Source of the DNA: Streptomyces ardesiacus
GTDB lineage: Bacteria > Actinomycetota > Actinomycetes > Streptomycetales > Streptomycetaceae
DNA length: 64,000 bases
Reading direction: 5' to 3'
Assembly: GCF_003112575.1 (NCBI RefSeq)
Contig: NZ_BEWC01000001.1
Coordinates: forward strand, 620,001 to 684,000
Part shown: piece after piece, positions 43,159 to 52,400 of the stretch
Position numbering within the stretch: position 1 is the stretch's first letter
Layout: each line of letters starts with the position of its first letter
Translations under genes and position numbers: made by a program
Notes under the pieces: model-generated
The model's database searches: none
What the model saw: the letters and a program-made list of their open reading frames with translations, nothing else
What the model was told of the DNA's origin: nothing

Positions 43159-44763
43159 TCAGGCGCGCAGCCACACCGCCGTGTCGGCCGGCAGCCGGCC
43201 GGACCCGTCCAGGGCTCCGCTGACGAGCAGTACGGCACGGTGCGCGGGCAGGTCCACGGGCGCGGCGGACAGGTTGACCACGCACACCGTGCCGCCCGCG
43301 CGCCGGAACGCGAGTACACCCTCCGGCGCGGGCAGCCAGTCCAGCGGACCGTCGCCGAACCCCTCGGTGGAGCGGCGCAGACGCAGGGCCTCGCGGTACA
43401 GCGAGAGCATCGACGCCGGGTCCGCGCTCTGGCGGTCCGCCGCGTACGCCGCCCAGCCCTCCGGCTGCGGCAGCCAGGGCTCGGTCTCGGAGCCGAACCC
43501 GCAGTACGGCGCGTCGGCGGCCCAGGGCAGGGGCACACGGCAGCCGTCCCGTCCCGGGTCGACGCCCCCGGAGCGGAAGTGCATCGGGTCCTGGATGCGC
43601 TCGCGCGGGATGTCGGCCTCGGGCAGGCCCAGTTCCTCCCCCTGGTACAGGTAGACGGACCCGGGCAGGGCCAGCGTCAGCAGCGCGGCGGCCCGCGCGC
43701 GCCGGGTGCCCAGGGCCAGGTCGGTCGGGGTGCCGAAGGCCTTCTTCGCGAAGTCGAACCCGGTGTCCTCGCGGCCGTACCGGGTCACCGTGCGGGTCAC
43801 GTCGTGGTTGCACAGCACCCAGGTGGCCGGGGCGCCGACGGGCGCGTGCTCGGCCAGGGTGTCGTCGATGGTGCGACGCAGCCGGTCCGCCTGCCAGGGG
43901 CAGGAGAGGAAGTTGAAGTTGAAGGCGGTGTGCAGTTCGTCGGGGCGCAGGTACCGGGCGAAGCGCTCGGCGTCGGGCAGCCACACCTCGCCGACGAAGA
44001 CGCCCCCGAACTCGTCGGCGACCCGGCGCCAGGAGCGGTAGATGTCGTGCAGCTCGTCCTGGTCGATGTAGGGGTGCGGGTCGACGCCCTCCACGAAGTC
44101 CGCGAGCGCCGGGTCCTTCGCGAGCAGGGCCGCGGAGTCGATGCGTACGCCCGCCACCCCGCGCTCGAACCAGAACCGCAGCACGTCCTCGTGCTCCCGG
44201 CGCACCTCCGGATGGGCCCAGTTCAGGTCGGGCTGCTCCGGGGTGAACAGGTGCAGGTACCACTCGCCGTCCGGGACCCGGGTCCAGGTCCGGCCGGAGA
44301 ACTGCGAGGGCCAGTCGTTGGGCGGCAGTTCGCCGTGCTCGCCGCGGCCGGGGCGGAAGTGGAACCGCTCCCGTTCCGGGCTGCCCGGGCCGGCCTCCAG
44401 CGCCGCCCGGAACCAGGCGTGCTGGTCGGAGACGTGGTTGGGGACGATGTCGACGATGGTGCGGATGCCCAGCTCCCGCGCCTCGGCGATCAGCTTCTCG
44501 GCCTCGCCCAGGGTGCCGAACGCGGGGTCGATGGTGCGGTAGTCGGCGACGTCGTAGCCGCCGTCGACGAGCGGGGAGACGTACCAGGGGGTGAACCAGA
44601 CGGCGTCCACACCGAGTTCGGCGAGGTGGGGCAGTCTCGCCCTCACACCCGCGAGGTCACCGGTGCCGTCGCCGTCGCCGTCGGCGAAACTGCGGGGATA
44701 CACCTGGTAGATGACGGCGTCGCGCCACCAGTCGTCGGTGCGCTGCGAGTCGGGGGCTGCCAC
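43159..44763 (-). CDS. GH13 alpha-glucosidase, intracellular
   Basis: A 534-residue GH13 enzyme of the actinobacterial alpha-glucosidase type. Conserved regions are VDIVPNHVS, GVRIDSAAL with nucleophile Asp209, VGEVW with acid/base Glu259, and CNHDVTR with Asp321. There is no signal peptide, so it cleaves imported oligosaccharides to glucose in the cytoplasm. The start is GTG with GAAAGGA before it. It is the last gene of the leftward ABC operon, which suggests that the transporter's substrate is an alpha-glucoside. Confidence 0.93.
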   Translation of the reverse strand: MAAPDSQRTDDWWRDAVIYQVYPRSFADGDGDGTGDLAGVRARLPHLAELGVDAVWFTPWYVSPLVDGGYDVADYRTIDPAFGTLGEAEKLIAEARELGIRTIVDIVPNHVSDQHAWFRAALEAGPGSPERERFHFRPGRGEHGELPPNDWPSQFSGRTWTRVPDGEWYLHLFTPEQPDLNWAHPEVRREHEDVLRFWFERGVAGVRIDSAALLAKDPALADFVEGVDPHPYIDQDELHDIYRSWRRVADEFGGVFVGEVWLPDAERFARYLRPDELHTAFNFNFLSCPWQADRLRRTIDDTLAEHAPVGAPATWVLCNHDVTRTVTRYGREDTGFDFAKKAFGTPTDLALGTRRARAAALLTLALPGSVYLYQGEELGLPEADIPRERIQDPMHFRSGGVDPGRDGCRVPLPWAADAPYCGFGSETEPWLPQPEGWAAYAADRQSADPASMLSLYREALRLRRSTEGFGDGPLDWLPAPEGVLAFRRAGGTVCVVNLSAAPVDLPAHRAVLLVSGALDGSGRLPADTAVWLRA

Positions 44764-44917
44764 GTGACGGTCCTTTCGGGCAGGGTGGATCTCCGCCGCC
44801 GGTCCGGACGGAGCGGGGCGTCGGACGGGCCGGCGACGGAGGTTGACGGGACGTGCTGCCGGGAGGCGGGAGGCGGGAGGAGGACGGGCGGCGACAGGTG
44901 CCCCGGCCCGTGGCCCC

Positions 44918-45793
44918 TCAGCCCTTCAGACCTCCGGCGGTGAGTCCGCTCATGATGTTGCGCTGGAAGATGAGGAAGATGACGAGCGTGGGCAACGAGG
45001 CCATGGTGAGCGCGGCGATCAGCACGTTCATGGGAACCCCGTTCGACAGGGAGTAGATCCCGACGTTCAGGGTCTGCTTGGCGGGGTCGGGCAGGGTCAG
45101 CATGGGCCAGAGGAAGTCCTTCCAGACGCCCACGATCGCGAAGATGGAGACCACGCCGAGGATCGGCCGCGAGATCGGCAGCACGATCGACCGGAGCGTG
45201 CGCATCGGTGAGGCACCGTCCATGGCGGCGGCGTCGAGCAGCTCCCGGGGGATCGAGTCGAAGAACCGCTTCAGCAGGAAGATGTTGAAGGCGTTGGTCA
45301 CCGAGGGCAGCCAGATGGCCCACGGCGTGTTCAGCAGGTTGCGTTCGAAGATCGGCACGTCCAGCACGGTCAGGTACTGCGGCACGACCAGCACGGTCGC
45401 CGGGATCATCAGCGTCGCCAGCATCAGGCCGAGGATCGCCTTGCCGAGGACCGGCCGGAGCTTGGACAGCGAGTAGGCCGCCGCCACGTCGAAGACCAAC
45501 TGGAAGGCGAGCGCGCCGAACGCGTAGAACAGGGTGTTCCCCAGCAGGCCGGCCAGGTCCATGACGTCCCAGGCCTGCGTGTAGTTGCCGGGCCGGAAGG
45601 ACTCGGGGACCAGTGTCGGCGGGGTCCGCACGACCTCCTGCGTGTCCTTGAAGCCGCTGGAGACCATCCAGTACATCGGCCCGAGGAAGACCACGGTGAA
45701 CAGGGCGACGACGAGGCCGAACACCACCCAGTACAGCGCCTTTCCGCGCGGGCGGGCGAGCTGGGCCGGTGAGACGAGTGTGCGTGTGGACAT
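44918..45793 (-). CDS. carbohydrate ABC transporter permease (CUT1, MalG-type)
   Basis: A 291-residue protein with six helices. The EAA loop is ELLDAAAMDGASPMRTLRSI, which docks on the MsiK-type ATPase shared by Streptomyces CUT1 importers. No ATPase gene is in this operon, as usual for these systems. MSSGFKDTQEV near the N-terminus is typical for MalG. It starts 19 bp after the first permease stop. The following 154 bp before the alpha-glucosidase gene contain short GGGAGGC repeats but no gene. Confidence 0.9.
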   Translation of the reverse strand: MSTRTLVSPAQLARPRGKALYWVVFGLVVALFTVVFLGPMYWMVSSGFKDTQEVVRTPPTLVPESFRPGNYTQAWDVMDLAGLLGNTLFYAFGALAFQLVFDVAAAYSLSKLRPVLGKAILGLMLATLMIPATVLVVPQYLTVLDVPIFERNLLNTPWAIWLPSVTNAFNIFLLKRFFDSIPRELLDAAAMDGASPMRTLRSIVLPISRPILGVVSIFAIVGVWKDFLWPMLTLPDPAKQTLNVGIYSLSNGVPMNVLIAALTMASLPTLVIFLIFQRNIMSGLTAGGLKG

Positions 45794-45812
45794 CAGTGCT
45801 TTCCCCCGGGCT

Positions 45813-46772
45813 CTACTCGTCCTCGGCGCGGCTGAGCTTCACGTACGCCGCCGAGAACCCGGCCAGCAGTACGAGGAGCAGCAGACCGAGGGCCGCCGCG
45901 GCACCGTAGTTGTTGAAGTTGAAGGCGTACTGGTAGATGAGGTACACGACCGTCGTCGTCGAACCCTCGGGGCCGGCGCCGCCGGTGAGCAGGAAGGGCT
46001 CCACGAAGACCTGCATGGTCGCGATGATCTGCATCAGCAGCATCAGCGAGAGGATGAGCCGTGTCTGCGGGATCGTCACGTGCCAGATCTTGCGCAGCAG
46101 CCCTGCCCCGTCCAGCTCCGCCGCCTCGTACAGCTCACCGGGGATGCCCTGGAGCGCGGCCAGGTAGATCAGCGCCGCGCCGCCCATGTTCATCCAGGTC
46201 GAGGCGATGACCACGGACAGCATGGAGAGGCCGGGGTCCTGCAGCCACTGCTGCTCGGGCAGCCCGAAGAAGCCGAACACCTCGTTGAGCAGGCCGTAAC
46301 CGGGGTCGTACAGGTACTTGAACAACAGCACGGAGGCGACCGGGGGCAGCATCACCGGCAGGTAGACGAGCAGGCGCAAGTACCCCTTGCCGTGCCTGAG
46401 TTCGTTGATGACGAGGGCGACGGCGAACGGCACGGCGAAGCCGAGGACCAGCGCCAGCACCGTGAACAGCGCGGTGTTGCGCCAGGCCTGCCAGAAGGCC
46501 GGGTCGTTGAAGACCGTCTCCAGGTTCTCCATGCCGACCCAGGAGACCTCGCCCCGGTCCGTCTTCTGGAAGGCGAGGAGGAACTCCCGGACCATCGGGT
46601 ACCAGGAGAAGAACGCGAAGCAGAGGACCGCTCCGATCAGGAAGCCGTGCGCGGTGAGGTTGCGCTTCAGGCTCCTGCCGAACGCCCCGCCGCGCTGGGG
46701 CGGGCCGTCCGCCGGAGGCTGTGCGTGGCGGGCTCCGGCCGCCTTGCTCGGGGTCAGGCTGGGGGCCGACAT
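45813..46772 (-). CDS. carbohydrate ABC transporter permease (CUT1, MalF-type)
   Basis: A 319-residue protein with six helices after a 35-residue cytoplasmic N-terminus. Its EAA loop is ELYEAAELDGAGLLRKIWHV. YPMVREFLLAFQ and NTALFTVLALVLGFAVPFAVAL are typical of the MalF side. AAGGAG precedes the ATG. It lies between the binding protein and the second permease. Confidence 0.9.
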   Translation of the reverse strand: MSAPSLTPSKAAGARHAQPPADGPPQRGGAFGRSLKRNLTAHGFLIGAVLCFAFFSWYPMVREFLLAFQKTDRGEVSWVGMENLETVFNDPAFWQAWRNTALFTVLALVLGFAVPFAVALVINELRHGKGYLRLLVYLPVMLPPVASVLLFKYLYDPGYGLLNEVFGFFGLPEQQWLQDPGLSMLSVVIASTWMNMGGAALIYLAALQGIPGELYEAAELDGAGLLRKIWHVTIPQTRLILSLMLLMQIIATMQVFVEPFLLTGGAGPEGSTTTVVYLIYQYAFNFNNYGAAAALGLLLLVLLAGFSAAYVKLSRAEDE

Positions 46773-46839
46773 CGTCGCTCCTTGGGGCTGGTCTCATGGG
46801 CCCCGGGGAGCGGTGCGGCCCGCCCCCCGAGGGAGCCGG

Positions 46840-48255
46840 TCACTGCGTGGCCAGAACCTGGTCGACCTGCTGCGCCGCGGTGGAGAGCAGCTTGTCGACG
46901 TCGGCGTCCTTGTTGGTGAGGAGGCCGGACATCACGTTGTCCAGGACCTTGTAGACCTCCTGCGCCTTCGGCGGCTCGGCCATGCCCGGCACCGGGTTGT
47001 CCATGAACGCCTTGAAGTTCTCGACCGGCATGGTGGCGTGCTCGACGCGGGCCGCGTCGTCCTTCTTCTTCGACTCGTTCAGCCAGAAGTTGGGCTGCGG
47101 CAGACCCACCGGCAGGTCGTCCTTCTTCTTGCGGGCCCAGTCGAACTGCCCCTTGCCGACGGTGAGGTTCTCGAAGTTCAGCCAGGCGACGGCCGCCTTG
47201 ATCTTGTCGGCGGAGATGCCCTTCTTGATCATGTAGCTGTTGCCGCCGGCGAGGGTGTTCTTCTCGCCCGGGATCGGGCCCATGCCGAAGTTCTCGTAGT
47301 CGGCGCCGAGTTGCTGCACCATGTACGTGATGTCGTCCGGCGCGGCGAGGAACATGCCGAGCTTGTCGGTGGCGATCTGCTTCTGCAGGTCGCCCCACTT
47401 CAGGAGCTGGGTCTTGCCCATGCTCCCGTCCTCCCAGCGCATGGCGTGGAGGTTCTCGGCGACCTCCTTGCCCGCCGTGTTGTCGAACGCCGCCTTCTTG
47501 CCGCTCTCGTCCACGACCTCGGCGCCGCGGCTGTACATCTGGGCGGTGAAGTGCCAGCCGCCGGTGTTGCCCGCGCTGTACTCGCCGAAGCCGGCGATGC
47601 CGTCGCCCAGGTCCGCGATCTTCTTGGCGGCGGTGCGGACCTCGTCCCAGGTGCGCGGCGGGGAGTCCGGGTCGAGTCCGGCCTTCTCGAAGAGCTTGCG
47701 GTTGATCAGCAGGCCCATCGTGTAGTTGCTCGTGGGCAGGCCGTAGAGCTTGTTCTCGTGCTTGAGGGAGCCGAGGACGTTGGGGTCGATGTCCTTCAGC
47801 GCCGGGACGGTCCCGTCGTTGACGTAGGCCGTGATGTCCTCGGCTCCGTCGTTGTCCAGCACCTGGGGCAGGTCGGTGAAGTAGGTGTAGAAGACGTCGG
47901 GCTGCGACTTGGCCTTGAGCATCGCCGTGAAGCGCGGCGGCTCCAGACACTGGCCCGGGGTGGAGCGGCCCTCGATCGTGACGTTCGGGTAGATCTCGTT
48001 GAACGCCTTGACGTCCTCCTGCCACTCCTTCAGCTCGGCCGCCTTCGCCTTCGGCGGCATGCAGTCGATGGTGATCGTCACCTTGGTCTTCGGGTCCAGC
48101 GGTGCGGCCGGGTCGGAGGACCCGCTGCCGCCTTCGGAACCGCCGCCGTCGTCGCTGCTGCTCGTGCCGCAGGCGGCAAGAGCGGTCAGGGTGAGAGCGG
48201 AGACGAGCGTGATGGCGCCGGCACGGCGAGTACGGCGGAACCGAGCACTTCTCAT
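46840..48255 (-). CDS. carbohydrate ABC transporter substrate-binding lipoprotein (CUT1)
   Basis: A 471-residue extracellular binding protein. The N-terminus is basic, then a hydrophobic stretch ends in the lipobox LTALAAC, followed by a Ser/Gly linker. The solute-binding fold shows ELKEWQEDVKAFNEIYPNV, LPTSNYTMGLLINRKLFEKAG and GGNSYMIKKG. AAGGGGA precedes the ATG; GTG further upstream would disrupt the signal peptide. With the GH87 enzyme, GH13 glucosidase and LacI neighbours, alpha-linked gluco-oligosaccharides are the likely ligands. Confidence 0.9.
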   Translation of the reverse strand: MRSARFRRTRRAGAITLVSALTLTALAACGTSSSDDGGGSEGGSGSSDPAAPLDPKTKVTITIDCMPPKAKAAELKEWQEDVKAFNEIYPNVTIEGRSTPGQCLEPPRFTAMLKAKSQPDVFYTYFTDLPQVLDNDGAEDITAYVNDGTVPALKDIDPNVLGSLKHENKLYGLPTSNYTMGLLINRKLFEKAGLDPDSPPRTWDEVRTAAKKIADLGDGIAGFGEYSAGNTGGWHFTAQMYSRGAEVVDESGKKAAFDNTAGKEVAENLHAMRWEDGSMGKTQLLKWGDLQKQIATDKLGMFLAAPDDITYMVQQLGADYENFGMGPIPGEKNTLAGGNSYMIKKGISADKIKAAVAWLNFENLTVGKGQFDWARKKKDDLPVGLPQPNFWLNESKKKDDAARVEHATMPVENFKAFMDNPVPGMAEPPKAQEVYKVLDNVMSGLLTNKDADVDKLLSTAAQQVDQVLATQ

Positions 48256-48285
48256 GGGTGGTCCCCTTCGGGCATGAACGTGGAA

Positions 48286-48317
48286 GGCGCCCCACCGCCG
48301 ATGCGTTGTGGGGCGCC
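48286..48317 (-). promoter_or_regulatory. leader hairpin between LacI gene and binding-protein gene
   Basis: A perfect ten-pair stem GGCGCCCCAC/GTGGGGCGCC with a 12-base loop lies 30 bp before the binding-protein start and about 90 bp after the lacI stop. No T run follows, so it may be a weak terminator or an mRNA-stabilising leader element. Confidence 0.5.
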
Positions 48318-48406
48318 GCTCACTCAACCACCGTGAACAAGTGGGCGCAATATCTCGCGCTGATTTCGTAATTGTTTGACAGAGGGTTGGAGAAGTTGAG
48401 GTTCCG

Positions 48407-49417
48407 CTACCGGGCGGCAGCCTGCGCGGTGGAGCCGCGGACGACGAGTTCGGGTTCGAAGAGCAGCTCGCTGTGCGGGACTTCGGTGCCTTGGATTTGT
48501 GCGCAGAGGAGGTCGACGGCGGCGCGTCCCATGGCTTCGATGGGTTGGCGGACGGTGGTGAGGGGTGGTTCGGTGCAGGTCATGAAGGCGCTGTCGTCGT
48601 AGCCGACGACGGAGACGTCGTGGGGGACGTGGTGGCCGTGTCGGCGTGCGGCGCGGACGGCGCCGAGGGCGAGGGGGTCGCTGGCGCAGATGATGCCGGT
48701 GATGCCGCGGTCGAGGAGGCGGGTGGCGGCTGCCTGTCCGCCTTCCAGGGAGAACATGGCCCGCTCCACGTACGCGTCGGGCAGGGTGCCGCCGGCCGCC
48801 TCCGCGGCCTCGCGGGCGGCGGCCAGTTTGCGGCGGGAGGGGATGTGGTCGGAGGGGCCGAGGACGAGCCCGATGCGCTCGTGTCCCAGGGAGGCCAGGT
48901 GTCGCCAGGACTGCTCGACGGCCACGGCGTCGTCGCAGGCGATGCAGGGGAAGTCCAGGCCGGCGATGGAGGCGTTGATGAGGACGACGGGGATGTTGCG
49001 TTCGGCGAGGAGGCGGTAGTGGTCGTGGGGGGCGTCGGCCTGGGCGAAGAGTCCGCCCGCGAAGACGACGCCGGAGACCTGCTGCTGGAGGAGGAGTTCG
49101 ACGTAGTCGGCCTCGGAGACGCCGCCCTTGGTCTGGGTGCACAGCACGGGGGTCAGTCCCTGCTGGGCCAGTGCGCCGCCGATGACCTCGGCGAAGGCGG
49201 GGAAGATGGGGTTCTGCAGCTCCGGCAGGACCAGGCCGACCAGGCGGGCGCGCTCGCCCCGCAGTTGGGTGGGGCGCTCGTAGCCCAGGACGTCCAGCGC
49301 GCTGAGCACCGACTGCCGGGTCGCCTGGGAGACTCCCGGCTTGCCGTTGAGCACCCGGCTGACCGTGGCCTCGCTGACCCCAACCTTCTTCGCCACCTGA
49401 GCAAGTCGTCGCGTCAC
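48407..49417 (-). CDS. LacI-family repressor, first of two near-identical copies
   Basis: A 336-residue LacI/GalR regulator. The HTH is RRLAQVAKKVGVSEATVSRV followed by the hinge LNGKPGVS. The periplasmic-binding-like effector domain has GLVLPELQNPIFPAFAEVI and GIICASDPLALGAVRA. It differs from the copy at 54033-55043 mainly in one block around residue 210 (EAAEAAGGTLPDAY versus ETARAAGMELPDTH) and in the last few residues. The operator-like palindrome at 49431 suggests autoregulation. It lies between the GH87 gene and the ABC operon. Confidence 0.93.
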   Translation of the reverse strand: MTRRLAQVAKKVGVSEATVSRVLNGKPGVSQATRQSVLSALDVLGYERPTQLRGERARLVGLVLPELQNPIFPAFAEVIGGALAQQGLTPVLCTQTKGGVSEADYVELLLQQQVSGVVFAGGLFAQADAPHDHYRLLAERNIPVVLINASIAGLDFPCIACDDAVAVEQSWRHLASLGHERIGLVLGPSDHIPSRRKLAAAREAAEAAGGTLPDAYVERAMFSLEGGQAAATRLLDRGITGIICASDPLALGAVRAARRHGHHVPHDVSVVGYDDSAFMTCTEPPLTTVRQPIEAMGRAAVDLLCAQIQGTEVPHSELLFEPELVVRGSTAQAAAR

Positions 49418-49430
49418 AAACGCAAGACTA

Positions 49431-49456
49431 GCGCAAGTCTCGCAAGAGACTTGCGC
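49431..49456. promoter_or_regulatory. LacI-type operator upstream of first lacI gene
   Basis: GCGCAAGTCTC and GAGACTTGCGC form a perfect 11-bp inverted repeat around GCAA, 14 bp before the lacI GTG. Another CGCAAG stands at 49421. The CGCAAG/CTTGCG half-sites recur at 53987 and 55058. Confidence 0.75.
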
Positions 49457-49475
49457 CAGTCGGTGTCCTGTTCGA

Positions 49476-52400
49476 CTAGGGGTTGCGGATGATCCTGAAG
49501 GTGGACGTCGTGTTGCGGATGTCCACCGCGTTGTCGCCGAGCTTCAGCCCGTTGAAGGTGACCTCGCCGACCGCCGGTCCCTGTCCGCCCTCGGGCATCT
49601 CGTTGGCCCACAGGCCGAAGCCGGACTTGGCGTCGAACTCGTCACCGCTCTTGTGCGCGCCCGTGACGGAGACGTCGGTGAAGACCGTGTCCTTGATCGG
49701 GTACTGCGGCTGACCTGCCACGTAGTTCGTCTGGAACATGATGCCGCTGTAGGTCGGGTCCACGATGTCGACGTTGTTGACCCTGATCCCCTGGAACACC
49801 TTCGACGCCGAGAACACCCAGATGCCCGGGAAGGTCTGCCCGTTCCAGAAGTGCCCGCCGGCCCGGACGACCGAGACGTTCTCGAACGTCGTCGGACCGG
49901 TTCCGAAACCGTTCATCGGGTAGCCGAAGTCCAGCGAGCTGATGGTGATGCCCGAGTAGACCAGGGTGTCCGCGATGCGGATGTTCCGGAAGGTGTTGTC
50001 GTAGCCGCCGTAGACGGCCAGGCCCGCGGCGCGCCAGGTCAGCGTCGTCGTGAGGTTCTCGTACAGGTTGTTCTTCATGTCCGCGCCGCCCGCGTCGATC
50101 GCGGAGAAGAGCGCGAAACTGTCGTCGCCGGTGGCCCGGGCGTCGTTGTTGGAGACGAGGTTGTCGGTGGAGCCGTTGGTCATGTTGATGCCGTCGGCGA
50201 ACATGTTCCGGATCCGGGAGTTCTTGATCGTCATCCGGTCGGTGTTGGCACCCCAGTACAGGCAGACCATGTGCTCGTTCCAGATGTTGTCGATCACGAT
50301 GTCCGAGGTGTTGGAGAAGTCGAACACCTTGCCCGGCCCGTCGATGCGGGACGTGTAGTTGCCGAAGTAGGCGAAGTCCGCGAACGTCGACCCCTTGGCG
50401 CCGGCCTCGGCGCGGAACCCGATGTCGGTGTTGTCCTGCGACGCCGGGGCGTGGAACTGGGTGAACCAGGGACCGGCGCCGACCACCTTCACCGCCTTGC
50501 CGTACACCTGGAACTTGCTCGACGTCTGGTAGTCGCCGGGCGGCAGATACACGCCGACCAGTTTGCCGGAGGTGTCCATGCGGACCTTGTCGAGCGCGTT
50601 CTGCACGTCCTGGTGCGTGAACCCGGCCGGCACCGTGTACGCCGCCGGGTCGGGGTTCGGCAGCGCCGAGACCTGCTCCAGGTCGACGAAGTCGATCGCG
50701 TAGTCGGAGGTGTTCGCCGCGTCCTTCTGCAGCCGGATCCTGCTGCCCGCCGGGACCGTCTCGCCCAGCATCAGGTGCGCCTCGTCGTAGATGTGCCGGG
50801 GCGCGCCCGCACCGGGGGAGTTGCCCGGCGAGGCCTCGGCACCGTACAGCCAGGCGTACTTCGAGGTCAGCGGCAGCGCCTTCTTCATCACGCCGTCCAC
50901 GTACACGTTGAGCGTCGCGTCGATGCCGCCGCCGCCCGGCGCGTCCGGGATGGAGAAGCGGGTCACCAGGGTGTTGGTGTCCGCCTTCGTGGTGAACTCG
51001 ACGTACGCGCCGGTCTTGTCGAGGTGGACCGCCTTGCGGCCGGACGCCTCGCCCGCGAGGTCGCCGATGGTGCGGTTGGGCCCGACCACGGTGGCACCGC
51101 CGCCGACCGTGCCGTCCTCCGCCTCGTACATGTCGTACGGCATGTTGGCGCCGCGCCCGACGAACAGCGGCTGCGTGGAGGTGTTGTTCTCCCGCTTGAC
51201 CGGCAGTTCGTTCGCGTCCTCGCCGACCGTGACCTTCAGGGAGTACGAGCCGTTGACCGCCTTCCAGGTGCCGAGGTTCACGGCCGGAGCCGTCTCACCC
51301 GCGGCGATCACGCCGGAGTGCGCGCCGGTCAGGGTCTTGACCGTGCCGCCCTTGGCGTCGACCAGGGCGAGCGACACCGGATGGCTGCCGCCCGCGGAGT
51401 CCTGGGTGCCCTGGTTCCTCAGCGCGACCTTGAAGGTCACGTCGTCACCGGCGGCCGGGCTGGACGGCGTGGTGGTGACGGACGCGGCGACCAGGTCGGA
51501 ACTCCGCACCGCCTTGACGACCAGCGGATCGGGCCGCGTGTAGGTGTTGTTGGTCTCGTTCTCCTCGATGATCTCGTTGGCCTCGTCGACGACGGCGCTC
51601 AGGGCGTACGAACCGGCCTCCCGGGCGCCGACGGACACGCCGACCGTGCTCTGCGCGCCCGCCTTGAGGGCGGGGACGTCGGCGGTGGCGACCGTGGAGC
51701 CGCCCAGCCGGACGGCGACCCGGCCGGCCGGCGCGTCCGCCGCGCCGCTGTTGCGGACCGTCGCGGAGACCGTGATCTCGTCCGACTCGACGGGCGAGTC
51801 GGGCGACGTGGTCAGCTTCGTCACCTCGAGGTCCGGGTTGGGCGCCGGGGTGCCGACGACCTGGAACTCGGCGACCTGCCCGGCCGTCGCCCCGGAGTTG
51901 GCGGTGAACCGCAGCCGTACGTCCGCGGTGCGCCCGCCGACGGGTATGGACACGCTGTTGCCGCCGTTCGCGGGGTCGAAGACGTAGTCCTTCGCGTCCA
52001 CGAGGGAGGTGAAGCCGGAGGCGTCCTGGGCACGGCCGAGCACCTGGATGTTCTGGGTGCGCTTCGACCAGCCCGCGTCGGGGTTGAGCTTGAGGACCAC
52101 GCGGTCGACGTCGGCGTTCGCGCCCAGTGCGAGGGTGAGCGTGTTCGGGTAGCTGCCCGCCGCGCCCTCCCAGTACGTCGAGGTGCTGTTGTCGTTGGCG
52201 TTCTCGGCGACGTAGGTGTGGATGTGGGACGAGGCGCTGATGGGCTTGCCGACGGACAGGTTCGAGCCGTCCTTGGTGCCGTTGCGTGTCACCGTGTTGC
52301 TGTTGGCCGACTCGTTGCCCGCCGCGTCCCTGGCCCGCACGAAGTAGGTGACGTTCGCCGACGCCGGCTGGGTGTCGGTGTAGGTGGTGACGTCTCCGGC

